Positions 24,073 through 31,679 of a DNA stretch of 64,000 nucleotides are shown here, piece after piece (the stretch's first letter is position 1; each line of letters starts with the position of its first letter). The position numbers were made by a program, and so were the translations under genes. Below the pieces are notes generated by a model. The model was not told the origin of the DNA, made no database searches, and saw nothing but the letters and a program-made list of their open reading frames with translations. Location of the stretch: NCBI RefSeq assembly GCF_036059255.1, contig NZ_CP107947.1, positions 2,232,001 through 2,296,000 of the forward strand, given 5' to 3'. This DNA comes from Micromonospora sp. NBC_00389 (GTDB lineage: Bacteria > Actinomycetota > Actinomycetes > Mycobacteriales > Micromonosporaceae).

Positions 24073-24498
24073 CTAGTAGTGGTTCTCGATCGGCTGGCGC
24101 GCCTCGTCGAACAGCGCCGGCCCTTCGTACCGCACCGGGGGCAGCGGCGGGGTCGCCGGTTTGACAGCCTCGAACTGTTCGGTGGACAGGGCGTACACCA
24201 CCCGGCCCAGGCCGGACCGATCGATCGCGGTCGCGCACATCGGGCAGGGCTGGCAACTGGTGAACATGGTGGTGCCGGCCGCCACGTCGGGGGCGAGTTC
24301 CCGGGCGGCCCAGCGGGCCAGCTTCAGTTCCGGGTGGGCCGTGATGTCCGAGTCGGAGACCACGGTGTTGTGGTCCTCGATCAGGACCGTGCCGTCCGCA
24401 CCGACGAGCAACGAGCCGAACGGCCGTTCGCCGGACGCCCCGGCCTGGTCGGCGATTTCCACGGCACGGCGGAGAAACTTCTCGTCGTCCGGGGTCAT
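24073..24498 (-). CDS. Nucleoside/cytidine deaminase family protein
   Basis: 141 residues. Zinc site of the CMP/dCMP deaminase fold: HPELKLARWAA (His-Pro-Glu instead of the common His-Ala-Glu) and CQPCPMC (PCxxC), giving one His, two Cys and the catalytic Glu. Closest in type to guanine or nucleoside deaminases of the TadA/GuaD group rather than TadA itself, since it is short and lacks the tRNA-binding C-terminus. Start overlaps the stop of the upstream oxidoreductase gene (ATGA), with AGGAGG seven bases before the second ATG at 24498; the ATG at 24501 is also possible. Confidence 0.83.
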   Translation of the reverse strand: MTPDDEKFLRRAVEIADQAGASGERPFGSLLVGADGTVLIEDHNTVVSDSDITAHPELKLARWAARELAPDVAAGTTMFTSCQPCPMCATAIDRSGLGRVVYALSTEQFEAVKPATPPLPPVRYEGPALFDEARQPIENHY

Positions 24499-25349
24499 CA
24501 TCGGTCCTCCTGGGATTTGTGGTGTGCGGCCACGGCCGCGAGTGTCCGCCAGGCGCGTTCGGGCTGGCGGATTTCGGTCAGGTCGCCGTTGAACGGGTCG
24601 AGCACCACCGTCTCCGCGCCGAGCAGACGGATCTGATCGATGTCGGCGATGATCTGCTCGATGGTGCCGACACCGGCGAGCCGGTCTGGGGCGGTGACCG
24701 GTTCACGGGTTTCCCGGAGTGCGATGCGCGGCATCAACGGGGGCGCCGGCCGACCCAGTTCGTCGGCGATGGCCTTGAGCCGCCCGGCCGCCTCCGCCAA
24801 CCATCCAGGCGTGATCCGCAGCGGGTGCCACGCGTCTCCGAGTTGTACCGCGCGACGCATGCCGGCGTCGCTGTTGCCGCCGACCCAGATCGGGATCGCT
24901 TCCGTGTCATAGTCGTCGGTGTTGCGCCAGGCGTCACGCATGGCGAGCAGGTACTCGTCGGTCAGCGCGCCGCGCCGCCGGAACGGTACGCCGAGCGCCT
25001 CGAACTCCTGCCGGGCCCAGCCGACGCCGACCCCGAGGACGAGCCGGCCGCCGCTGAGCCGGTTGAGATTCGCCGCCATCCGGGCGGTGAGCAGCGGGTG
25101 CCGGTACGGGACGATGAGCACGGTGGTGCCCAGCCGGACCCGGCGGGTCACCCCAGCCAGCCAGGACAGTGTGGTGAACGGCTCGTAGAACGGCGCAGGA
25201 TACTGCTCGGCCACGTCCGGGGTCACCGCGATGTGGTCGGAGACCATCAGCAGGTCGAAGCCGAGGCCCTCGACCGTCTGCGCCCACTGTCGCAGCACCT
25301 CAGGGTCGGTGCCCGGGGCAAAGTTCGGTACGTTCACGCCAATTTGCAC
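24498..25349 (-). CDS. LLM class F420-dependent oxidoreductase
   Basis: 283 residues, luciferase-like (beta/alpha)8 barrel: QIGVNVPNFAPGTDPEVLRQ at the start, HIAVTPDV, TTVLIVPYRHPLLTARMAAN and LGVGVGWARQEFEALGVPF. The last motif is the family signature. These enzymes use reduced coenzyme F420 (or FMN) on diverse small molecules. The GTG at 25349 is preferred: TAGCCT (minus strand, 25357-25362) ends seven bases upstream, a leaderless promoter. Overlaps the deaminase gene downstream and diverges from the Lrp regulator, so the pair may act in one catabolic step series. Confidence 0.88.
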   Translation of the reverse strand: MQIGVNVPNFAPGTDPEVLRQWAQTVEGLGFDLLMVSDHIAVTPDVAEQYPAPFYEPFTTLSWLAGVTRRVRLGTTVLIVPYRHPLLTARMAANLNRLSGGRLVLGVGVGWARQEFEALGVPFRRRGALTDEYLLAMRDAWRNTDDYDTEAIPIWVGGNSDAGMRRAVQLGDAWHPLRITPGWLAEAAGRLKAIADELGRPAPPLMPRIALRETREPVTAPDRLAGVGTIEQIIADIDQIRLLGAETVVLDPFNGDLTEIRQPERAWRTLAAVAAHHKSQEDR

Positions 25350-25383
25350 AGCTCTGAGGCTAGCCAGCGTGGCTCTGGCTTGT

Positions 25384-25396
25384 GAACACCGTGTTC
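25384..25396. promoter_or_regulatory. Palindrome in the divergent Lrp promoter region
   Basis: GAACAC-C-GTGTTC, a perfect 13-bp palindrome midway between the -10 boxes of the oxidoreductase (25357-25362) and the Lrp gene (25432-25437). It overlaps the expected -35 of the oxidoreductase promoter. Candidate site for the Lrp-type regulator. Confidence 0.55.
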
Positions 25397-25443
25397 CCTG
25401 CCCTTGCTGGATTTTGCCGTGAATCCGTCGGTAGATTGGTCTG

Positions 25444-25890
25444 ATGGCCGAGAATCTTGATGCTGTCGATTGGTCCATCCTGATCGAGTTGCAGGGCGAC
25501 GGCCGCCTGCCGATCACCGAGCTCAGCCGCCGGGTCAAGCTGAGCGCGTCGGCCACCACCGAACGGGTGAGACGGCTGGAGGCGACTGGTGTGATCAGCG
25601 GTTACCGCGCCGAGGTGGATCTGCCCAAGGCGGGCTTCGCCGTACTCGCGGTGGTGCGGCTGAAGTACCCCGGCAGCCGGCACGAACCACTGCGTGAACT
25701 GCTGGAGCGACGGCCGGAAATTCTGGAGTGCCTGCGTACCACCGGAGACGATTGTTACGTGCTGAAGGTGGCCGCGACGTCGATGGCGCACCTCGAACAG
25801 GTCGTCAACGCACTCGCCTCGTTCGGCAGCACCACCACCAACGTGGTCTACAGCGCCACCCTGCCCTATCGCGGCCCACGCCCGGTGTAA
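25444..25890 (+). CDS. Lrp/AsnC family transcriptional regulator
   Basis: 148 residues. N-terminal helix-turn-helix with LDAVDWSILIELQGDGRLPI, ITELSRRVKLSASATTERVR and RLEATGVISGYRAEVD. The C-terminal RAM (ligand-binding) domain has CYVLKVAATSMAHLEQVVNA. Full length. TAGATT (25432-25437) is six bases before the ATG, with no Shine-Dalgarno (leaderless). Divergent from the F420 oxidoreductase-deaminase pair, which it probably controls. Its last codons (PRPV, stop) form the left half of the second copy of the tRNA-leader-like direct repeat. Confidence 0.9.
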   Translation: MAENLDAVDWSILIELQGDGRLPITELSRRVKLSASATTERVRRLEATGVISGYRAEVDLPKAGFAVLAVVRLKYPGSRHEPLRELLERRPEILECLRTTGDDCYVLKVAATSMAHLEQVVNALASFGSTTTNVVYSATLPYRGPRPV

Positions 25891-25911
25891 TCCGGGGGGA
25901 CCGAAGCCGGT
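25880..25911. repeat. Leader-like direct repeat, copy 2
   Basis: Matches 18038-18070 at 31 of 33 aligned positions (one substitution, one missing base) in the same orientation. It includes the stop codon of the Lrp gene and ends 12 bases before the -10 of the DUF4279 gene. No tRNA follows this copy. Confidence 0.85.
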
Positions 25912-25934
25912 GCATGTGTGGATAGGGTCCGGCG

Positions 25935-26411
25935 GTGATGATCTCCCAGTACGCGTACTTCGCGCTGAGTTCGCACCGGGTTTCGGCCGCCGAGATCACC
26001 GCCAGGCTCGGTATCGAGCCGGACGAGATCAGCGTGCGCGGCAGTCGTCACGCCAACCCTGCGAGGCCCGCCAGCCACCGGTGGAAGGTCGTGTGTCGCA
26101 GGCCGGGGTTGACGGTCGACGACCAGATCAGCCAGATCCTTGATCGGTTGTTCGCGCACGCGGAGCGTCTCGGGGAGCTCGCCGCCGAGTTGGAGAGCCT
26201 TGACGGAGGGCCGGGGGGAAGCATGCTGCAGGTCGTCCGGGTGTTCGAGCATCCGGACGGCGAGGAAGAAGACGTGACCACCCCGGTCGAAGGCTTGGAG
26301 AAGCTTCCCGGTCAGCACCAGTTGCTGGGCTGGCACCTTGATGCCCGGGTGTTGGAGTTTCTTCGACTGACGCGAGCAGAGCTTGACGTGGACGAGTACG
26401 CCTATGGCTGA
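25935..26411 (+). CDS. DUF4279 domain-containing protein
   Basis: 158 residues starting GTG-ATG. DUF4279 pattern: YAYFALSSHRVSAAEITARL, LGIEPDEISVRGSR, SHRWKVVCRRPG and a C-terminal ARVLEFLRLTRAELDVDEYA. The family is small, alpha/beta, and sometimes found beside toxin-immunity loci, but its function is unknown. TAGGGT (25923-25928) lies six bases before the start (leaderless). It may be an immunity-type protein; no toxin gene is recognised nearby. Confidence 0.8.
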   Translation: MMISQYAYFALSSHRVSAAEITARLGIEPDEISVRGSRHANPARPASHRWKVVCRRPGLTVDDQISQILDRLFAHAERLGELAAELESLDGGPGGSMLQVVRVFEHPDGEEEDVTTPVEGLEKLPGQHQLLGWHLDARVLEFLRLTRAELDVDEYAYG

Positions 26412-26448
26412 GGCCGGTCACCCACATCGACGGCAACGCTTCCGCCCC

Positions 26449-26772
26449 TCAGAGGTCGTCCGGCCACCCGATGACGCGCTCGGTGCGGACGCCTCGAAGG
26501 TTGGCCCCGTCCCACCGGGCTCCACTGACATCCGTGCGCCCGTACTCCGGATCGTGAGTCCGAACGTCGCTGAAACTCGAGTAGGACAGATCCGTGTCAC
26601 GCAGGTCGGCATCCCTAAGATCGCAGCCAGCAAAACTGGCACCTCGGAGGGAGGCACCCCGCAGGTCGGCGCCGCGAAAGTCGCACAACTTGAAAGAGTG
26701 CCTGTCAAGGGTGCGGTGCCGAAGATCGCGGCCTGCGAACGACTGTCTCGTCGCACCGGGCAGGATGCTCAT
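26449..26772 (-). CDS. Pentapeptide repeat protein
   Basis: 107 residues. About ten consecutive five-residue units of the A(D/N)Lxx type, for example FRGADLRGASLRGASFAGCD and LRDADLRDTDLSYSSF, which fold as a right-handed quadrilateral beta-helix. Some family members mimic DNA and protect gyrase from quinolones; this one is much shorter than MfpA/Qnr, so that role is not assumed. TACGGT (minus strand, 26779-26784) is six bases before the ATG, with no Shine-Dalgarno. Confidence 0.8.
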   Translation of the reverse strand: MSILPGATRQSFAGRDLRHRTLDRHSFKLCDFRGADLRGASLRGASFAGCDLRDADLRDTDLSYSSFSDVRTHDPEYGRTDVSGARWDGANLRGVRTERVIGWPDDL

Positions 26773-26861
26773 CGGCGAACCGTAGCGCGATCGTCCGGTG
26801 CCGAACCATCGACTTGATACCGCCTACTCCGGCGGCCCGTCGGCGTTGTCGAGACTCGCGT

Positions 26862-27620
26862 TCAGGAGAACCGCTCGGTCGTCACGGGTATCAAGCCGTG
26901 CTGTCGCAGCACGTTCGTCAAGTCGTACAGGGTCGATCCCAGCGCCTGCGAGGCGTTGGATTTCAACAGGACAGTGAGGTCGAGGGACCAGGCAAGCCCT
27001 CGACCGACTCTGCGCACGTCCCAGGTGAACCGGTCTCCGTCCTTGTCCAGGGCACCGGCGACGACTGATCCCGGTGCAGGAGCAGCGCCGTCGACCGCAG
27101 GCTGCCAGACCGCCCTGAGGCTCGCCACCTGCTCCTCCCGGAGATCCTTGGCGAAGAGGACGCGGTAGACGCGCCGTTCGTGGAATCCGGTGGGTGGCTG
27201 CGCGGGACCGAGTCGCAGCGGCGGAACGTTCGGGAACGGTTGGTGGTCGCGGAAGTAGGTACGCAGCACTGCTTCGACAGGTAGTTGCCCGCCACCCAGC
27301 TTGCGGTGGACATCTTCGGCAGTGCTGCGAGAGGTGGGAACAACCCTCGCCAGCAAGGCCGGATCGGTGCGCATGCCGCGGCTGAAAGAAGCGGAACTGC
27401 ACCAGCCGTCACCCGAAGGCGTCCAGCCCGCGCTGTCCAGCCCCGCCGCCGAGAAATCGTGGTGACGGGTGAACTCCTCGACCACGATTCCCTCCACCTC
27501 ACCAGTCGGATCGCGGTCGCCCGGCTTCGTCAGGAGCAGGTAGTAGTCGAGCGGAGGTCGCGGCTCGGATACCTCGACCACCGTCGTCCCAGGTTCTGCG
27601 CCAAGCTGCCCGACAGCCAT
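26862..27620 (-). CDS. Hypothetical protein
   Basis: 252 residues from the ATG at 27620, with AAGGAGG six bases upstream. No signal peptide or membrane helix. Visible segments include PPLDYYLLLTKPGDRDPTGE, VVEEFTRHHDFSAAGL, PPLRLGPAQPPTGFHERRVY and a C-terminal LYDLTNVLRQHGLIPVTTER. The first half looks like a beta-rich fold and the second like a small alpha/beta domain. I do not recognise the family. It is 91 bases from the divergent Gfo/Idh gene. Confidence 0.6.
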   Translation of the reverse strand: MAVGQLGAEPGTTVVEVSEPRPPLDYYLLLTKPGDRDPTGEVEGIVVEEFTRHHDFSAAGLDSAGWTPSGDGWCSSASFSRGMRTDPALLARVVPTSRSTAEDVHRKLGGGQLPVEAVLRTYFRDHQPFPNVPPLRLGPAQPPTGFHERRVYRVLFAKDLREEQVASLRAVWQPAVDGAAPAPGSVVAGALDKDGDRFTWDVRRVGRGLAWSLDLTVLLKSNASQALGSTLYDLTNVLRQHGLIPVTTERFS

Positions 27621-27711
27621 CAGTGACCTCCTTCTGCGGGATCCCGAGCAACCGTAGCGAGGGAGGGCGCGGTAGGCCGGTTAGCATCCGGACTCGACGT
27701 GAGGAGTCCAC

Positions 27712-28797
27712 ATGAATTCCACCGCACAGACTCGGTTCGGCATGGTCGGCAGCGGCTGGCGGGGCGAGTTCTTCCTACGTCTGGCTCGGCTGCTGCCGGA
27801 GCGGTTCCGCGCGACCGGGGTGGTCACGCGTACCGAATCGCGCGGTGACGCCGTGACGGCCGAGTGGGGCGTGCGGACCTTCCGCACGACGGCCGAGCTG
27901 CTCGCCCACGAGCGGCCGGACTTCGTCATCGTCTCGGTGCCCTGGTCGGTGACGCCCGACGCGACCCGCGAGCTGGTCGCCGCTGGTGTGCCGGTGCTCG
28001 CCGAGACGCCGCCCGCGCCCGACCTGGCGGGGCTGCGGTCGCTCTGGTCCGACGTCGGGGACAGCGGCCTGGTGCAGGTCGCCGAGCAGTACCTGCTGAT
28101 GCCCGGGCACGCTGCCCGCCTGGAGGTGATCCGCGCCGGGCTGCTCGGCGAGCCGACCTCCGTGCAGATCTCCTCGACGCACCTGTACCACGCGGTCTCG
28201 CTGATCCGTGGCCTGCTCGGCGTCGGGTACGACGCCGCCGAGGTCAGCGCGCGGGCCTTCGTCGCGCCACTGGCCAACCCGCTGTCGCCCGCCGGCTGGA
28301 GCGGCGACGCCACCCCGCAGCAGCTCACCACCACCCTCGCGACCATCGACTTCGGCGGGCGGATGGGGCTGTACGACTTCACCGACAACCAGTGGTGGAA
28401 CCCGTTGCGCACCCGCCGGTTGGTCGTGCGGGGTTCGCTCGGTGAGTTGGTGGACGATCGGGTCGTCCGGCTGGTCGACCCGACCACGCCGGTCGAGTCG
28501 TCCCTGGTGCGGCGGCAGACCGGCATCGACCTGAACCTGGAAGGGCTCGACCTGAAGCACATCAGCTTCGAGGGCGGCGTGGTCTACCGCAATCCGTTCG
28601 TCGGCAGCGGAATGTCCGACGACGACATCGCCGTGGCCGACATCATGGCTCGCGCCGGCGCTTGGGCGCGGGAGGAGGGCCCGGCGCCGTATTCCCTGGC
28701 CGAGGCGTGCCAGGACCACCTGATCAGCCTCGCCATCGAGGAATCTGTACGCACCGGCCGGCCGGTCACCACCGGGCGGGAGGCGTGGGCGCGGTAG
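27712..28797 (+). CDS. Gfo/Idh/MocA family oxidoreductase
   Basis: 361 residues. N-terminal Rossmann fold: TRFGMVGSGWRGEFFLRLAR (GxGxxG-like), RPDFVIVSVPWSVTPDATRE and the substrate-side AGVPVLAETPPAPDLAGL, with a Glu in place of the usual catalytic EKP lysine (AETPPA instead of cEKP). The C-terminal GFO_IDH_MocA domain includes AEQYLLMPGHAARLEVI. NAD(P)-dependent sugar or inositol dehydrogenases are the usual activity, but the changed EKP motif makes the chemistry uncertain. GAGGAG is seven bases before the ATG; a -10-like TTAGCAT lies about 30 bases upstream. Confidence 0.85.
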   Translation: MNSTAQTRFGMVGSGWRGEFFLRLARLLPERFRATGVVTRTESRGDAVTAEWGVRTFRTTAELLAHERPDFVIVSVPWSVTPDATRELVAAGVPVLAETPPAPDLAGLRSLWSDVGDSGLVQVAEQYLLMPGHAARLEVIRAGLLGEPTSVQISSTHLYHAVSLIRGLLGVGYDAAEVSARAFVAPLANPLSPAGWSGDATPQQLTTTLATIDFGGRMGLYDFTDNQWWNPLRTRRLVVRGSLGELVDDRVVRLVDPTTPVESSLVRRQTGIDLNLEGLDLKHISFEGGVVYRNPFVGSGMSDDDIAVADIMARAGAWAREEGPAPYSLAEACQDHLISLAIEESVRTGRPVTTGREAWAR

Positions 28798-28938
28798 GCC
28801 TGCGGTAACAGTCTCGGAGCAGGACGAGATGTGATCGGGACGTGCAGATCCCGTGGAGGTCGATTGCTGACCGTTGTCGCCCCGGAAGCCATCCACCTAG
28901 CGTTGTGAGACAGCGCAAGGAAAACGGGGGCGGGCGAC

Positions 28939-29730
28939 ATGAGTTTCCAGGAATGGGTACGCACATTTGAGGCCAATGCCGAGCGGCGCCGGCTTGAATC
29001 GGACCCACCGTGGGATGCGGGGCGCCCGCTGGACCGAGCCCTGATTCGGAGCCTGCAGAGATTTCAGGCCGGCGAAGATGGCGACGGCGCGAACCTCATC
29101 GGCAAGAGCGAACGTGCCGGCGACCCGGACTATCTGGTGGCCGTCCGGATGTTCGTCGCCGAGGAGCAGAACCACGCCCGGCTCCTCAAGCATCTGCTGG
29201 TCAGTACGGGCGCGTCGATCATCGACGGACACTGGAGCGACCGCGTGTTCGTGGCGCTGCGGCGCGCACTGGGCCTGCGGCTGGAGCTGATGACACTGAT
29301 GGTCGCTGAGGTGGTGGCGTTGCGCTACTACCGAGCGGTACGCGACGGCACCGCTGACCCGCTGCTGACGGATGTTGGTGGCCGGATCCTGGCCGACGAG
29401 CAGTCGCACGTGCCGTTCCACACCCAACGGCTTCGCGTGGGATTCGCCGCGGTCGGACGACCGGCGCGGGCAGCGGTGGCGATCGGTTGGTGGGTCCTGC
29501 TGCTCGGCGCAGCCTGTGTGGTCGGGTACGGCCACGGCTCGGCACTACGTGTGCTCGGCGTTGGCCGGCTTCGGTTCATCGCCGAGACCGTGGCGCTCTT
29601 CCGGCCGGTCGTGCGCGACGTACTGATCGATCCCGTTCGGGACGATCTGGAGCTGGCGGCGTACCCGCCGGTCGGCGGCCCGACCGACCCGGACGCGTGG
29701 TCCGGGCCGGCCGCCCCCCGTGGCGCGTGA
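28939..29730 (+). CDS. Ferritin-like di-iron membrane protein
   Basis: 263 residues. Two ExxH motifs, FVAEEQNHARLLKHLL (about 73-88) and ILADEQSHVPFHTQRL (about 151-166), spaced as in ferritin-like four-helix bundles that bind two irons. A hydrophobic helix follows (AAVAIGWWVLLLGAACVVGY, about 173-192), and the C-terminus is Pro/Asp-rich. The combination suggests a membrane-associated di-iron oxidase or oxygenase; no closer family recognised. A promoter TTGTCG (28874-28879) and TAGCGT (28898-28903), spacing 18, lies upstream; a G-rich ribosome-binding site precedes the ATG. Confidence 0.7.
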   Translation: MSFQEWVRTFEANAERRRLESDPPWDAGRPLDRALIRSLQRFQAGEDGDGANLIGKSERAGDPDYLVAVRMFVAEEQNHARLLKHLLVSTGASIIDGHWSDRVFVALRRALGLRLELMTLMVAEVVALRYYRAVRDGTADPLLTDVGGRILADEQSHVPFHTQRLRVGFAAVGRPARAAVAIGWWVLLLGAACVVGYGHGSALRVLGVGRLRFIAETVALFRPVVRDVLIDPVRDDLELAAYPPVGGPTDPDAWSGPAAPRGA

Positions 29731-29764
29731 ACCGTCTTACGACGCCCCCGGCGATGCCCGTCGG

Positions 29765-30280
29765 TCAGGTGCGGATGTTGGGCAGATTGACCCCGCAGGT
29801 GCGTTCGATGAACTCACCCGCGCGGCGTCCGCTCGCCTGCACCGCCGCCGTGTCCGGCGGGGAGGCGTCCGCGGCGGACGCGTGTTCGTGCTCGTGCGCA
29901 GTCGTACCCGCGTCGTGCTCATGGGCAGCCGTGCCCCCGTCGTGCTCGGCTGTCTCCGGGCTCGACCCGGTCGTGCCGTGGTCGTGCGCGGTGGCAGGCT
30001 CGTGGTGACCCCCCAGTGCACCGGCGAGCCGTTCCAGGTCCGGGGTCAGCTCCCGTGGTGCGGAGCGGATCAGGCCGGTCATCGCCTCGACCCGCTGATC
30101 ACCGGTGATTTCGCCCTGGTTGGCCAGGGCGAAGTGCTGCGCCTCGGCGCAGAACTGGCTCCGACCTGACCAGTCCGAGGGCAGCTCTGGCCGGGACAGC
30201 CACCAGCCGCCCAGTGCGACGGCGGCCACCGCGGCCACCGCCCCACCGGAGAACAGCAGGCGACCCTTAGACGTTGTCAT
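29765..30280 (-). CDS. Secreted or membrane-anchored His-rich hypothetical protein
   Basis: 171 residues from the ATG at 30280 (ATG at 30298 also possible). N-terminal helix GRLLFSGGAVAAVAAVALGG, then a 60-residue helical segment with WSGRSQFCAEAQHFALANQG, a His/Asp/Glu-rich low-complexity stretch (GTAAHEHDAGTTAHEHEH) and a terminal FIERTCGVNLPNI with one Cys; a disulfide with the earlier Cys is possible. The start overlaps the metalloprotease stop by about 14 bases. The His-rich segment may bind metal, a plausible partner for the zinc protease upstream. Confidence 0.62.
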   Translation of the reverse strand: MTTSKGRLLFSGGAVAAVAAVALGGWWLSRPELPSDWSGRSQFCAEAQHFALANQGEITGDQRVEAMTGLIRSAPRELTPDLERLAGALGGHHEPATAHDHGTTGSSPETAEHDGGTAAHEHDAGTTAHEHEHASAADASPPDTAAVQASGRRAGEFIERTCGVNLPNIRT

Positions 30281-30788
30281 TGATCGCGTTGATGTCATGG
30301 GTGTCGAAGTTCCTGGGCCAGATATCGCTACGCATACAGGAGTTGTTGTCCGTGTCGGCGGCTTTCGAGCGGTGGCCCAGCGAGCCGGTGTGCCCGAGCT
30401 CGTGGCAGCCGAGGCTCTGCCAGGAGGCCGTGGACTTGCCGCTCATCGTCCGCGTGTTGAACTTGACGTCGTATTGGTCGCACAGCCCGTTCCACCAGTT
30501 GGTGTCGGTGCAGCGCGTCTGGCCGTACCAGGAGTTGGAGTACGACTTGTCGTAGACGTGGATGTCCCCGCCGCCGGCCGAGGTGTTGATCTGCGAACGG
30601 TCGAGCTGCGCCCGCCCGTGCGAGACCGCCGCCTTGCCGGCGGTGGTCAACGAGTTCGACTCCACCGCCTGTTCCTTGTTGTCCGGCTTGCCGCTGTTGG
30701 CCTTGCCTCCGTGTCCGGCCACGGCCGGTGGCGCGAACGCCACCACGGCGATCAGCGTGGCACCCAGGACCATCGTCGTACGCTTCAT
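30267..30788 (-). CDS. Snapalysin-type secreted zinc metalloprotease
   Basis: 173 residues. Signal peptide (MVLGATLIAVVAFAPPAVAG), short pro-region, then a catalytic domain with GDIHVYDKSYSNSWYGQTRC and the metzincin zinc site HELGHTGSLGHR (three His ligands, catalytic Glu). The usual Gly at position 8 of HExxHxxGxxH is Ser here. Cys residues in TRCTD, GLCDQ, GCHE and SCMR allow two disulfides. Snapalysins are small Streptomyces neutral proteases. Starts inside the stop of the upstream gene (ATGA), so translation is coupled in a three-gene operon. Confidence 0.82.
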   Translation of the reverse strand: MKRTTMVLGATLIAVVAFAPPAVAGHGGKANSGKPDNKEQAVESNSLTTAGKAAVSHGRAQLDRSQINTSAGGGDIHVYDKSYSNSWYGQTRCTDTNWWNGLCDQYDVKFNTRTMSGKSTASWQSLGCHELGHTGSLGHRSKAADTDNNSCMRSDIWPRNFDTHDINAINDNV

Positions 30789-31495
30789 TCCCCACTCTCC
30801 TCGGGAGGCAGCGGCAGCTCCGCGGTCGGCACCGACTCGGTCAACGTGCCCGCGGCGACCTGCCCGCTCGCCGCGACGACCGTGTTGTTCAGGAACGACG
30901 GCCCCATCGTGGTGATTGACGTGGCGAGCTCGGTCTCCACGTTGCTGGGCCGGAGCGCGCCGTCGACCACCAGCGCCCGCCCGTCGGAGCTGGCGAGCTG
31001 GTAGGTGTACGGGTCGCTGACGCCGGCGGCGCGGCGCAGGAAGAAGTAGCCGGTGTCGCCCACCTCACTCCACGCCACGTTGTTGGAGACGTAGCCGCGG
31101 CCCTCCTCGTCCCAGCCCTCCTCCTCGAGCGTGATGGACGCCGGGATGATCAACCCCTTCGGGTTGTGCAGGATGTCGGACCGGCTGATCGTCACCGTCC
31201 GCAGCCGAACGTCACCGCCAACCGCTGCCGGGTCCTCGTCCGTGCTGGCGAGCCGGCCGGGCTCCACCGAGGTGACCGTGCCGTAGACCACCAGGTGTGA
31301 GGTGGCCGTCATCTGCTCGACGGTCTGGAAGTCGTACATCTCCTTGCCGAAGGCCAGCGACTCGGGTTGCGCGTCGTAGCGCACGCCGGGGTCGGCCCGA
31401 CCGATACCTGCGGCCGCCACGAGCGCGGTCACCGCGACCGCGCCCGCCGCCGCCAGGCCCAGCCGGCGTAGGCCGGGCCGCCTGAGTTTCTCCAC
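30785..31495 (-). CDS. Secreted hypothetical protein, first gene of the metalloprotease operon
   Basis: 236 residues from the GTG at 31495 (GGGAG upstream). N-terminal signal or anchor RLGLAAAGAVAVTALVAAAG, no lipobox Cys. The mature part is beta-rich and acidic with EQMTATSHLVVYGTVTSVEP, RTVTISRSDILHNPKGLIIP and GDTGYFFLRRAAGVSDPYTY. The VVYGTVT...ISRSD pattern resembles small secreted OB-like domains, but I cannot name a family. It overlaps the protease gene by four bases and is transcribed away from the SARP gene. It may be a chaperone, inhibitor or substrate for the protease; that is inference. Confidence 0.65.
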   Translation of the reverse strand: MEKLRRPGLRRLGLAAAGAVAVTALVAAAGIGRADPGVRYDAQPESLAFGKEMYDFQTVEQMTATSHLVVYGTVTSVEPGRLASTDEDPAAVGGDVRLRTVTISRSDILHNPKGLIIPASITLEEEGWDEEGRGYVSNNVAWSEVGDTGYFFLRRAAGVSDPYTYQLASSDGRALVVDGALRPSNVETELATSITTMGPSFLNNTVVAASGQVAAGTLTESVPTAELPLPPEESGE

Positions 31496-31606
31496 TCGCC
31501 GTTCTCCCTCTTCGAGGTGACGTGCGGCCGGTGTCGACCGCGCGTCCCAACCGGACGGCCACAGGACCGCCGGGTCGGGATGGCAGTCACGATCCACAGC
31601 CATGTA

Positions 31607-31649
31607 TGCAGGCAGCTTGCAACCGGCTTGCAGACAGTCCATTGCAGAC
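31607..31649. promoter_or_regulatory. Phased TGCA direct repeats (candidate SARP operator)
   Basis: TGCA occurs at 31607, 31618 and 31629, an exact 11-bp spacing, in the contexts TATGCAG, CTTGCAA and CTTGCAG; GCTTGCA itself is repeated at 31615 and 31626. A further TTGCAGAC lies at 31642, 14 bp on, just before a CATACT -10-like box (31653-31658). Direct heptamer repeats at one-helical-turn spacing next to the -10 are typical SARP binding sites. Confidence 0.6.
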
Positions 31650-31679
31650 CGTCATACTCGCCGACGGGGAGGTGGGTCG

